7,043 nucleotides of DNA from Thermoanaerobaculia bacterium (GCA_023717585.1 JAMQPJ010000082.1:1-7043); one strand, 5' to 3'. Positions 1 through 6,371 are shown, counted from the stretch's first letter. The notes: generated by a model from the letters alone, not told the origin. Numbers and translations are program-made.

Positions 1-70
1 CCGCCGGAAGGACCGCCAGAAACGCGAGGCAGGCGGGGAGCGCGGAAAACAGAGACAAGGCTGCTTTCAT
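1..70 (-). CDS. Start of an exported protein (partial, signal peptide only)
   Basis: Only the first 23 codons lie in the window; the gene continues beyond base 1. Read on the minus strand they give MKAALSLFSALPACLAFLAV followed by LPA. That is a short basic start, a hydrophobic core and small residues, which fits a Sec signal peptide; the Cys at residue 14 lies inside the core and is not an obvious lipobox. The ATG at 70-68 is preceded by an AGGAGAG ribosome binding site seven bases away. The ATG overlaps the TGA of the upstream AraC-type gene (ATGA, 4-base overlap), so the two are probably translationally coupled. The mature protein is not visible, so no function can be given. The start call is strong because SD, overlap and signal peptide agree. 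Confidence 0.72.
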   Translation of the reverse strand, partial: MKAALSLFSALPACLAFLAVLPA

Positions 71-957
71 GAAATCTCTCCTCTTGCCCCAATCTGCGCC
101 GTCTCCCGCCGGGAGTCTTGGAAAAAACCGTCATCGAAGAAAACCGCGAGGCGTTCGTCCGAGACGAAATGACGCGAGAAGTCACCCGCCCTTCGGAGGA
201 GGTTCGACGGCGAGACGCCGGCGAAGTCGCGCACGTCCCTCACGAGGTGGGACTGGTCGAAGTACCCGCAGGCGGCTGCGGCTGCGGCCCAGCCCTCGGC
301 CCGACGGGAGACACGCAGGAGATTCTGGAAGCGGATGACGCGGGAGAAAACCTTGGGACCAAGGCCGACCCCGGCGAGGAATCGGCGCTCGATCTGCCGG
401 GGCCCGAGCCCGACGCGCGCCGCGTAGGCCCGCACGTGCCCGCGGCCCCGGGCCGCGATTATCGCGCGCAAGACTTCCTCCACGGCGAGATCGCGTCGGG
501 CTCCGACGAGTCTCTTCAGGAGAAAACTCTCGGCGATGGCGACTCGCGCGGCGTCGGACGTGGCCTCGAGGAGGGCTTCCTCGAGATCGCGCGCCGCGCG
601 GCCCCAGAGGACGTCGAGAGCCACGATGTGGTCCGAGAGCTCGGAGAGGGGGAGGCCGAGGAATGGAAACGCGCCGCCGGGCCGGAAGCGGATTCCCATG
701 GTGCCCACGCGCCCGGAAGGCCCGACGACGAGCGGCCGCGTCATCTCGCCCACGAAGAACGCGCGCGGCTGCGCTTCGGAATCGCCTCCCGTGGTCACGC
801 GGCGGAAGGGATCGCCGAAGTGGACGATCAGCTCGGTGCATCCGTCCGGAAGTACCTGCTCGGCGGGGGCGCCGCCGGCATCTTCGGCGCTCAGAAACCA
901 GAAGCACTCGAGGAATCGGGCAAGAGGCGGCGAGGGCCGGACTTCGCGATAGTCCAT
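67..957 (-). CDS. AraC-family transcriptional regulator with DUF6597-like N-terminus
   Basis: A 296-residue predicted cytoplasmic DNA-binding regulator. Residues about 5-110 match the N-terminal domain often seen before AraC helix-turn-helix domains (DUF6597): PPLARFLECFWFL, then LPDGCTELIVHFGDPF, then the GIRFRPGGAFPFLGLPLSEL stretch. Residues about 172-256 are the AraC-type double helix-turn-helix: RAYAARVGLGPRQIERRF for the first helix pair, and AAAAACGYFDQSHLVRDVRDFAGVSP for the conserved second half. About 40 residues follow the domain, rich in Phe and Asp (DFSRHFVSDE, then VFFDDGFFQD). The reading frame stays open upstream to 1860, but the N-terminal domain begins directly at the ATG at 957, five bases after the radical SAM stop, so that start is preferred although no good ribosome binding site is visible. 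The ligand and targets are unknown. Being between two co-directional genes it may control its own operon (inference). Confidence 0.9.
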   Translation of the reverse strand: MDYREVRPSPPLARFLECFWFLSAEDAGGAPAEQVLPDGCTELIVHFGDPFRRVTTGGDSEAQPRAFFVGEMTRPLVVGPSGRVGTMGIRFRPGGAFPFLGLPLSELSDHIVALDVLWGRAARDLEEALLEATSDAARVAIAESFLLKRLVGARRDLAVEEVLRAIIAARGRGHVRAYAARVGLGPRQIERRFLAGVGLGPKVFSRVIRFQNLLRVSRRAEGWAAAAAACGYFDQSHLVRDVRDFAGVSPSNLLRRAGDFSRHFVSDERLAVFFDDGFFQDSRRETAQIGARGEIS

Positions 958-962
958 CGGGC

Positions 963-2597
963 TCAGCTTTTCGCGATGAAGCCCCACGGCGCCGCCTGGC
1001 GCGCGTGCGGGTCGAAGACGCCGCGGGGCGATTCGTGTTCGGCGAGCGCGAGAGCGCGGCCGGGCCGGACGACGGCCATCAAGGTGTCGCGGTGCGTCTT
1101 CACGAGGCGGCGCACGGGCGCGCCGGCCGCGGCCTCGAGGAGGATCGGGGCCGACTCGGGCCCCATTTTCGCGAGATACGCTTCCCAGATCGCCTCGACG
1201 ACGGGCATGCCGCGGAACGTCACGTTCGGCATCTTCCAGAACGCCGCGCTCAGGCGTTTCATCTTCTCCGTGAGCGCGGCCGGATCGTCCAGCGGTTCGT
1301 TCTCGAAGGGCGTGTGCGGCTTCGGAATGAACGCGTTCACCGTCGGCACGAGCGTGCCGACGCGCCCGAGCTTCCTGCCCTCTTCGAGGAAGACGAGGCG
1401 CAGCGCATCGACGAGGCCGACGACGTCGTCCACGTCGCCGTCGGTCTCGCCCGGCAGGCCGACCTGCAGGTAGAGCTTGAGCTGCGTGATTCCCGACCGC
1501 GCGATCAGGCGCACCTTGTCGAAGAGCATCTCGTCGGAGACCTTCTTGTTGATCGCGCGGCGGAGGCGCTCGTTGCCGGCCTCGGGTGCGATCGCGAGCG
1601 CGTGCTCGCCCTGCTTCGTCAGGATCGCGAGGATCTCCTCCGAAATGGCGTCGATCTTCACGGACGAAAGGGCGATGTGATAGCCGAGGCCCGCAAGTCC
1701 TCTCAGAATCGGAAGAATTTCCGGATGGTCCGCGACGGCCGTCGCGATGAGGCCCGCGCGCGACGTGAGCGGGCGGTTGCGCTTCGCGATCTCGAGGACG
1801 GCGTCGGCCGTGACCCGCACCTGCGGAGCCATCGCGTAGGCGGCCCAGCAGAAGCGGCACATCTCCGAGCAGCCCCGCGCGATCTCGATGAGGAGCTTGT
1901 CCGAAAGCTCGGTGTGCGGGGTGAGGAGCGTCGTGTGCGGCGGCTCGCGGAGCGCGCCCTCGCCAGCCTTGAACTGCTGGACGACGATCTTTCCGTCCTC
2001 GGCCCCCTCCGCCCGCGCGCCGTGGACCGCTGGAACATAGAGGCCCTTGAGGTCCGCGAGGGCGGCGAGGGTGGCGTCACGAGTGAGGTCGCGCCGGAGC
2101 ACGTCCGCGAGGGACGGGACGATCTTCTCCGCGTCGCCCATCGCGAAGACGTCGACCCACGCCGCGAGCGGCGCAGGGTTGATGCGCGCGCAGTCGCCGC
2201 CCACGAGGACGATCGGGTCGCCCTCACCGCGTTCCGTGCGGTCGAGCGGGATGCGCGCGGCGGGGAGCAGGCGGAGGAAGTTGACGTAGTCCATCTCCCA
2301 CGAGATGGAGAACGCCACGAGGGGGAAATCGCCGAGGGGAGTGTCCGTCTCCAGCGTGCGCGGCCCGCGCCGGTCGGCGTCCTCGTCCGCGAAGAACCGG
2401 TCGCAGGCGATATTCTCCTCGCGATTCAGCAGGCGGTAGACCCACTGGAAGCCGAGGTTCGACATCCCGATCTCGTAGGAGTTCGGGAAGCCGAGGGCGA
2501 CGCGCGTGCGTCCATGCCGCGAGAGAGACTCTGTCTCACGTTCGGCCGCAAGGAGCACCCGGCGGCGTTCGGAGGGGGTGGGAACTGGCTGGGCCAT
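963..2597 (-). CDS. B12-binding-type radical SAM protein (TIGR03960-like)
   Basis: A 544-residue predicted cytoplasmic iron-sulfur enzyme. The radical SAM cluster motif CxxxCxxC is intact at C243, C247 and C250 within RGCSEMCRFCWAAY, followed by core-like elements (AIAPEAGNERLRRAINKKVS around 336-354, LKLYLQVGLPGET around 373-385). The N-terminal 220 residues resemble the cobalamin-binding-like half of this family (FPNSYEIGMSNLGFQ at 38-51, VAFSISWEMDYVNF at 94-107, IVLVGGDCARINPAPLAAWVDVFAMGDAE at 129-157). I do not see the classic DxHxxG cobalamin ligand, so B12 binding is doubtful. The C-terminus ends in APWGFI, like the conserved PW near the end of TIGR03960 proteins. The substrate is unknown. 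The ATG at 2597 is chosen because the recognisable domain begins soon after; an in-frame ATG at 2627 would add ten residues, and neither has a clear ribosome binding site. First gene of the minus-strand operon, divergent from the gene at 2713. Confidence 0.88.
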   Translation of the reverse strand: MAQPVPTPSERRRVLLAAERETESLSRHGRTRVALGFPNSYEIGMSNLGFQWVYRLLNREENIACDRFFADEDADRRGPRTLETDTPLGDFPLVAFSISWEMDYVNFLRLLPAARIPLDRTERGEGDPIVLVGGDCARINPAPLAAWVDVFAMGDAEKIVPSLADVLRRDLTRDATLAALADLKGLYVPAVHGARAEGAEDGKIVVQQFKAGEGALREPPHTTLLTPHTELSDKLLIEIARGCSEMCRFCWAAYAMAPQVRVTADAVLEIAKRNRPLTSRAGLIATAVADHPEILPILRGLAGLGYHIALSSVKIDAISEEILAILTKQGEHALAIAPEAGNERLRRAINKKVSDEMLFDKVRLIARSGITQLKLYLQVGLPGETDGDVDDVVGLVDALRLVFLEEGRKLGRVGTLVPTVNAFIPKPHTPFENEPLDDPAALTEKMKRLSAAFWKMPNVTFRGMPVVEAIWEAYLAKMGPESAPILLEAAAGAPVRRLVKTHRDTLMAVVRPGRALALAEHESPRGVFDPHARQAAPWGFIAKS

Positions 2598-2712
2598 GTG
2601 GTGCCGCGCGTGCCGCGGCCATTCCATTCTAGGGGCATTCGGCGGCGCCCGCGGCATGGGGTTTGCGGATTCCAGTCGCGGGGACGCGTATCGTAGCGAG
2701 AGGAGAACGCAC

Positions 2713-5145
2713 ATGAGATCGAGCCTGACGAGGATGGTCCTGGCATTCCTTCTCCTGGCCGGCGCGGGCGGCGCCCGCGGAGCCGAGATCACTCCGGACC
2801 CGTGGCCGCGGGAGTTCACGACGCCGAAGGGCAACACGGCGGTCATGTACCAGCCGCAAATCGAGACCTTCAAAGGGGACACGCTCACGGGACGCGCGGC
2901 GGTGTCCGTGACGAAAAAGGACGACAAGACGACGAAGTTCGGCGTCATCTTCTTCTCGGCCGGCGTCTCCGTGGACCGGGACGACCGGTCGGTCGAGATC
3001 CTGCGGCTGAAGGTAAGCCGGGTCCGCTTCCCCAACATCACGCCCGAAAAGGAAAAGACGTTCGCCGGAATCGTCGAGGCGGAAATCCCGAAATGGAACC
3101 TCGTCATGTCGTACGACCGCGTCCTCGAGAACGTGAAGGTCGCGGACCGGGAGAAGAGGAGCGCCAAAGGCCTGAAGAACGACCCGCCGCGGGTCCTCTT
3201 CGCCCAGGAGCCGACGGTTCTCGTGCTGCTCGACGGCGAGCCGCAACTCCGTGAGGTCGAGGGCGCTCCGCTGAAGCTGGTCGTGAACACGGCCCTCTTC
3301 CTTGTCCTCGACACGCGCAACAAACGCTACTACCTCTCCGGAGGCAAGAAGTGGTGGTACGAGGCGTCCGACGCGAAGGGGCCCTGGCGGTCCATCGGAG
3401 GCCCGCCCGCCGACATCGCAGATCTCGCCGCGACGGCCGCCGAGGCGCAGAAGAAGGGCGACAAGGACACGCCGGAAGAGGATGGGACGGAAGCGGGAAA
3501 TCCACCGAAGATCGTGGTCGCCACGGAACCGACCGAGCTCATCGTGTCCGAGGGCAAGCCGTCGTTCAAGCCGGTCGCCGGCGCCGGCGCCGAGCTGCTC
3601 TCGATGGACAACACCGAGAGCGACGTGCTCCTCCACGTGCCGTCGCAGAACTACTATGCGCTCCTCTCGGGCCGCTGGTTCCGGAGCAGGAAGCTCGACG
3701 GCTCGGGGTGGGCCTACGTGCCGCCCGATGCGCTCCCCGCTTCGTTCGCGAAGATCCCGCCGGGCTCGGACATCGGCGAAATACGCGCGAGCGTGCCCGG
3801 CACGGACGAGGCCGAGGACGCGCTCCTCGACGCGCAGATCCCGCAGACCACCGCCGTCAAGCGGGCCGACGCGAAGCTCGCCGTGCAGTACGACGGCGAG
3901 CCGCAGTTCGTGTCGATCGAGGGCACGAAGACAGAGTATGCGATCAACACCCCGGCCTCGGTCCTGAGGATCGGCGGCCGCTACTATGCCTGCGACAACG
4001 CGGTGTGGTTCGTCGCGGACGAGCCGACGGGCCCGTGGGTCCTCGCGGATTCGGTCCCGAGCGACGAGGTGGACCAGATTCCACCGAGCGTGCCCGTCTA
4101 CAACGTGAAGTACGTGCGCGTCTACGACTCGACGCCGGACGAGGTGTACTTCGGCTACACGCCGGGCTACGAGGGCTGCTACCCGTGGGGCGGAACGGTC
4201 GTATGGGGCACGGGCTGGCACTACCGGCCCTGGATCGGGCCCATGTTCTGGTGGCCGCGCCCGCACACGTGGGGCTTTCACGCGCACTACACGCCATGGT
4301 CCGGCTGGGGCTTCGGGTCGTCGTGGAGCTACCCGTTCTTCAACGTGAGCCACGGCTGGGGCGGCTGGTTCCGCCCGGTCGGCTGGGGCCGTCCCGCCCG
4401 CTTCGGAGGCGTCGGTGGAGGCGGAGGGCGGCGCGGCTGGTTCGGACCGGGCGGGTACCGCCCGCCGACGGTCATTGCGAACCACTACTGGGGGAATCGT
4501 CCCAGTGGGATTCGCCCGCCCGGTTGGAATCGCTCCGGCGCGGCGGTCGGGGCGGGTCTGCACCGCCCCGGAATGGCCCGACCGGGCCGTCCGGTCATCG
4601 GGTTCCACCCGCCGGTGAAGGCCATCCGTCCCGTGAAGGTCCAGTACAACATCTACAACCGTCTTCCCGAGCGTGTGCGTGACGTCCCGAGGCCGCCCTC
4701 CCGCGACACGTCGCGCCGGGTCGATCGGGGCAACAATGTCTACGCGGGCAGGAACGGCGAGGTCTACCGGAAGACGAAGGACGGCTGGCAGCAGCGCGAC
4801 AAGAACACGTGGAGAACCTCGGGCGGTCTCGTTCGGCCGTCGACGAGTCCGGGGAGGCCCGCGGACAAGAGTCCCGTCGTCAAGGGCCCAGCGGCGCCTT
4901 CCGTGATGCCGAACGCTCCTCCGGTGACGCGTCGCGCGCCGAGGCCGGATCTGGAGCGCGATTTTTCCGCGCGACAGCGCGGCGAGGCGCGTTCGCAGAG
5001 CTGGTCGCGGCCGGCTCCCCAGCAGTCGGGACTCGCTCCCCAGCAGACGCGGATGGTACCCCAGCAGTCGCGGCCCGCTCCCAAGGAGCGCCACGAATCG
5101 CGATCGGCGCCGAAGGATCGCCCGCGCGAAGCCCGGTCGCGCTAG
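2713..5145 (+). CDS. Large exported repeat protein of the 'carbohydrate-binding family V/XII' type
   Basis: An 810-residue protein. The ATG at 2713 has AGGAG seven bases upstream and begins a Sec signal peptide (MRSSLTRMVLAFLLLAGAGG, likely cut after ARGA at residue 24). Residues 29-155 (PDPWPREFTTPKGNTAVMYQ onward, RAAVSV, FPNI) match the start of a family commonly named carbohydrate-binding family V/XII; I recall this name and no experiment supports it. Three diverged repeats follow at about 158-230, 265-350 and 382-458, each with an EPT/DAK-L..-DGEP-type opening, a YY pair and a W(F/Y)...GPW or GW ending. Next come VPVYNVKYVRVYDSTPDEVY and GYTPGYEG (461-488), a Trp/Gly-rich stretch (490-605, 16 Trp), then NNVYAGRNGEVYRK with GWQQRDKNTW and a basic tail with APQQ repeats. 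Probably periplasmic or surface-located; function unknown. The TM2 gene lies 76 bases downstream. Confidence 0.85.
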   Translation: MRSSLTRMVLAFLLLAGAGGARGAEITPDPWPREFTTPKGNTAVMYQPQIETFKGDTLTGRAAVSVTKKDDKTTKFGVIFFSAGVSVDRDDRSVEILRLKVSRVRFPNITPEKEKTFAGIVEAEIPKWNLVMSYDRVLENVKVADREKRSAKGLKNDPPRVLFAQEPTVLVLLDGEPQLREVEGAPLKLVVNTALFLVLDTRNKRYYLSGGKKWWYEASDAKGPWRSIGGPPADIADLAATAAEAQKKGDKDTPEEDGTEAGNPPKIVVATEPTELIVSEGKPSFKPVAGAGAELLSMDNTESDVLLHVPSQNYYALLSGRWFRSRKLDGSGWAYVPPDALPASFAKIPPGSDIGEIRASVPGTDEAEDALLDAQIPQTTAVKRADAKLAVQYDGEPQFVSIEGTKTEYAINTPASVLRIGGRYYACDNAVWFVADEPTGPWVLADSVPSDEVDQIPPSVPVYNVKYVRVYDSTPDEVYFGYTPGYEGCYPWGGTVVWGTGWHYRPWIGPMFWWPRPHTWGFHAHYTPWSGWGFGSSWSYPFFNVSHGWGGWFRPVGWGRPARFGGVGGGGGRRGWFGPGGYRPPTVIANHYWGNRPSGIRPPGWNRSGAAVGAGLHRPGMARPGRPVIGFHPPVKAIRPVKVQYNIYNRLPERVRDVPRPPSRDTSRRVDRGNNVYAGRNGEVYRKTKDGWQQRDKNTWRTSGGLVRPSTSPGRPADKSPVVKGPAAPSVMPNAPPVTRRAPRPDLERDFSARQRGEARSQSWSRPAPQQSGLAPQQTRMVPQQSRPAPKERHESRSAPKDRPREARSR
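3184..4086 (+). repeat. Three diverged protein-level repeats inside the 810-residue gene
   Basis: The repeats lie at 3184-3402, 3505-3762 and 3856-4086, each about 73-86 residues. Shared pattern: a hydrophobic strand, then DGEPQ, EGKPSF or DGEPQF, then a short (V/I)xG step, an NT pair (VVNTALF, DNTESDV, INTPASV), a YY pair (RYYLSG, NYYALLSG, RYYACDN), a W-aromatic pair (WWYEA, RWFRS, VWFVA) and a closing W. At DNA level only a 15-base identity survives between the first and third (3231-3245 and 3891-3905, 660 bases apart and in frame). The duplication is therefore old and not a recent tandem array. Confidence 0.75.
5014..5097 (+). repeat. 21-base tandem repeat in the C-terminal tail of the exported protein
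   Basis: Four consecutive 21-base units start at 5014, 5035, 5056 and 5077. They encode APQQSGL, APQQTRM, VPQQSRP and the diverged APKERHE. The first three share the core CCCCAGCAG. The unit is a multiple of three, so the frame is kept, and the encoded tail is basic and disordered-looking. Confidence 0.75.
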
Positions 5146-5162
5146 CGAGTTAGGATGCGTGA

Positions 5163-5190
5163 GGCCCCGGAAGGAGAACTTTTCGGGGCC
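5163..5190 (+). terminator. GC-rich stem-loop after the exported-protein gene (terminator-like or mRNA-processing hairpin)
   Basis: The arms GGCCCCGGAAGG (5163-5174) and CTTTTCGGGGCC (5179-5190) pair over 12 positions, the outer seven being perfect Watson-Crick and the inner five containing two G-T pairs, around an AGAA loop. It starts 18 bases after the TAG at 5143-5145. No T-run follows on either strand, so a classical intrinsic terminator is not shown. It may instead mark the mRNA 3' end, stabilise the upstream transcript, or set different levels of the two genes. Confidence 0.5.
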
Positions 5191-5202
5191 GGAACGCGTT
5201 CC
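5191..5202. promoter_or_regulatory. Perfect 12-base palindrome directly after the stem-loop
   Basis: GGAACGCGTTCC is its own reverse complement and abuts the stem-loop at 5190. It lies 19 bases before the ATG of the GYF_2-TM2 gene. It could be a dimer-binding operator or a continuation of RNA structure; one 12-base palindrome in GC-rich DNA can also be chance, so the regulatory reading is weak. Confidence 0.25.
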
Positions 5203-5221
5203 TGTTAGCGAGGAGAGGGCG

Positions 5222-5680
5222 ATGTATTACGTCATCGGAGCGAACGGCAGCCAGTACGGACCGGTCGACGAGGCGACGATCCGGGCGTGGGTCGCGGAGG
5301 GCCGTGTCGCGGCGCCGAGCCTCTCGTTCAAGACGGGCGACGCCGGCTGGGTTCCTCTTCAGGCCCGCGAGGAGTTCCGCGATCTGCTCGCGGCGACGGC
5401 CGCGGCGGCCGTGCCCGCGGCAGGCGGGGCCGCAGCCGCTCCGCCGGTCGGGGTCCCCCTGGCGCGCCCCGCCGACGCGAAAGAGTGGCTCGTCGCGCTC
5501 CTTCTCTCGATCTTCCTCGGCACGTTCGGCGTCGATCGCTTCTATCTCGGCTACGTGGGCCTCGGCCTTCTCAAGCTCTTTACGTTCGGCGGCTGCGGCA
5601 TCTGGTGGCTCATCGACGTGATCCTCATCGCGACGAACTCGCTCAAGGACGCACAAGGCCGCCTGCCTTTCAAGACCTGA
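5222..5680 (+). CDS. GYF_2 (DUF4339) plus TM2 domain membrane protein
   Basis: A 152-residue protein. Residues 1-55 fit the GYF_2/DUF4339 fold (YYVIGANGSQYGPVDEATIR, then WVAEGRV and W43 in DAGWVPL), a domain thought to bind peptides or other proteins. An Ala/Pro-rich linker spans about 57-84. Residues 87-146 are a TM2 domain: KEWLVALLLSIFLGTFGVDR with the conserved DRF at 105-107 and FYLGYVGLGLLKLF, a glycine turn (TFGGCGIWW), and a second membrane helix ending DVILIATNSLKD. It should therefore sit in the inner membrane as a two-helix hairpin. The ATG at 5222 has a GAGGAG ribosome binding site about six bases upstream; an in-frame start at 5159 would begin just before the stem-loop and is less likely. 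It may be co-transcribed with the exported repeat gene. The specific role is unknown. Confidence 0.88.
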   Translation: MYYVIGANGSQYGPVDEATIRAWVAEGRVAAPSLSFKTGDAGWVPLQAREEFRDLLAATAAAAVPAAGGAAAAPPVGVPLARPADAKEWLVALLLSIFLGTFGVDRFYLGYVGLGLLKLFTFGGCGIWWLIDVILIATNSLKDAQGRLPFKT

Positions 5681-5722
5681 GAAGAGGACCTGAGAGAGGA
5701 CCTGAGAGAGGACCTGAAAGAG
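5674..5722. repeat. Four tandem copies of a 12-base direct repeat at the convergent gene junction
   Basis: Copies are GACCTGAGAAGAG (5674-5686, one base longer), GACCTGAGAGAG (5687-5698), GACCTGAGAGAG (5699-5710) and GACCTGAAAGAG (5711-5722). The first copy contains the TGA stop of the TM2 gene (5678-5680). The array ends 16 bases from the stop of the opposing DUF4230 gene. The minus-strand version is pyrimidine-rich. No dyad symmetry is seen within a unit. Confidence 0.85.
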
Positions 5723-5738
5723 GAGCAGAGCCCGCGCG

Positions 5739-6371
5739 TCAGGGCCGCGCCGTGCCGGTCGCGGGAGTCGCGGGCGGCACGGACGGAACGCGAGTCCCGC
5801 TCACCGTCACATCCGCCGTCCACCCGAAGGCCGCGGCCGCGTCCGTGAAGAGACCCCGGGCGTGCGCCGCCGACTTGTCGAGAAGCCCGGCGTCCTTCGC
5901 CGCGCGCGCGAGCGCGGTGCGCGCCCACTGGGTCCACCGCGTGCGGTCGGCGGGCGTGATCGGGTTGAGCCATCCCGAGCGCTCGTCGAACCACTCGAGA
6001 CGATCGTCCACGGAGAGGATCTGCGGCGCGGGGAGGCGAATGACGATGCGGTGGCGGGCCGCGTCGGCCTCCACGTCGAATCCGTGCTCGAGGTCGAACC
6101 CCCCTGTCACCTTCCCGCGCAGCCTCAGGGTCGCGTTTTTCGGGATGTCGATGAAGACGAGGACCGTCTTCACTTCCTCGTAACGCACGACATCGGCGAT
6201 CTCCATTTCCACCGTCGCGAGCCGCGCGATGCGGCGCACGGCCTGGACGACGGGGGCCGAGGACACCGCCTCGCGGCGCGTGCGCCAGCGGCCGATGAAG
6301 TAGCCGGCAGCGAAGAAAGCCAGGACCGCGGCTGAAGCCGCGAGGAGGCCGAGGAGAAGGCGCCTTCGCAC
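5739..6371 (-). CDS. DUF4230-family membrane-anchored protein
   Basis: A 210-residue protein with an N-terminal membrane anchor or uncleaved signal (LLLGLLAASAAVLAFFAAGY, about 5-24, after MRRR) and a predicted extracytoplasmic DUF4230-like region. Visible family features are IARLATVEMEIADVV (48-62), TVLVFIDIPKNATLRLRGKV (69-88), GFDLEHGFDVEAD (91-103), IVIRLPAPQILSVD (109-122), and a helical C-terminal half ending DAAAAFGWTADVTV. The last 18 residues are a Pro/Ala/Thr tail. The start is GTG (6371); an in-frame TAG lies three codons upstream, so no earlier start exists, and no strong ribosome binding site is seen. The family has no known biochemical function. It is convergent with the TM2 gene and divergent from the next gene. 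Confidence 0.82.
   Translation of the reverse strand: MRRRLLLGLLAASAAVLAFFAAGYFIGRWRTRREAVSSAPVVQAVRRIARLATVEMEIADVVRYEEVKTVLVFIDIPKNATLRLRGKVTGGFDLEHGFDVEADAARHRIVIRLPAPQILSVDDRLEWFDERSGWLNPITPADRTRWTQWARTALARAAKDAGLLDKSAAHARGLFTDAAAAFGWTADVTVSGTRVPSVPPATPATGTARP

Noticed and set aside
958..1860. N-terminal extension of the AraC frame back to 1860
   Set aside because: The extra 301 residues are basic low-complexity shadow sequence over the radical SAM gene; the DUF6597-like domain starts at 957.
2663..2694. TTGCGG and TATCGT as a promoter for the gene at 2713
   Set aside because: The spacer is 20 bases and the implied start would fall on the ribosome binding site.
663..2696. Long plus-strand open frame of 677 codons opposite the radical SAM and AraC genes
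   Set aside because: It is rich in Arg/Ala/Glu with no recognisable domain and is fully antisense to two well-supported genes; high GC keeps such frames open.
2598..3323. N-terminal extension of the radical SAM frame back to 3323
   Set aside because: The extra residues are Arg/Ser/Thr-rich, overlap the divergent gene antisense and match nothing; the real protein begins near 2597.
2629..5094. Minus-strand open frame of 821 codons opposite the exported repeat gene
   Set aside because: Low-complexity Arg/Val/Ala sequence without domains, antisense to a gene with signal peptide, good ribosome binding site and family-like motifs.
5674..5722. CRISPR-like array
   Set aside because: Units are contiguous with no spacers and only 12 bases long.
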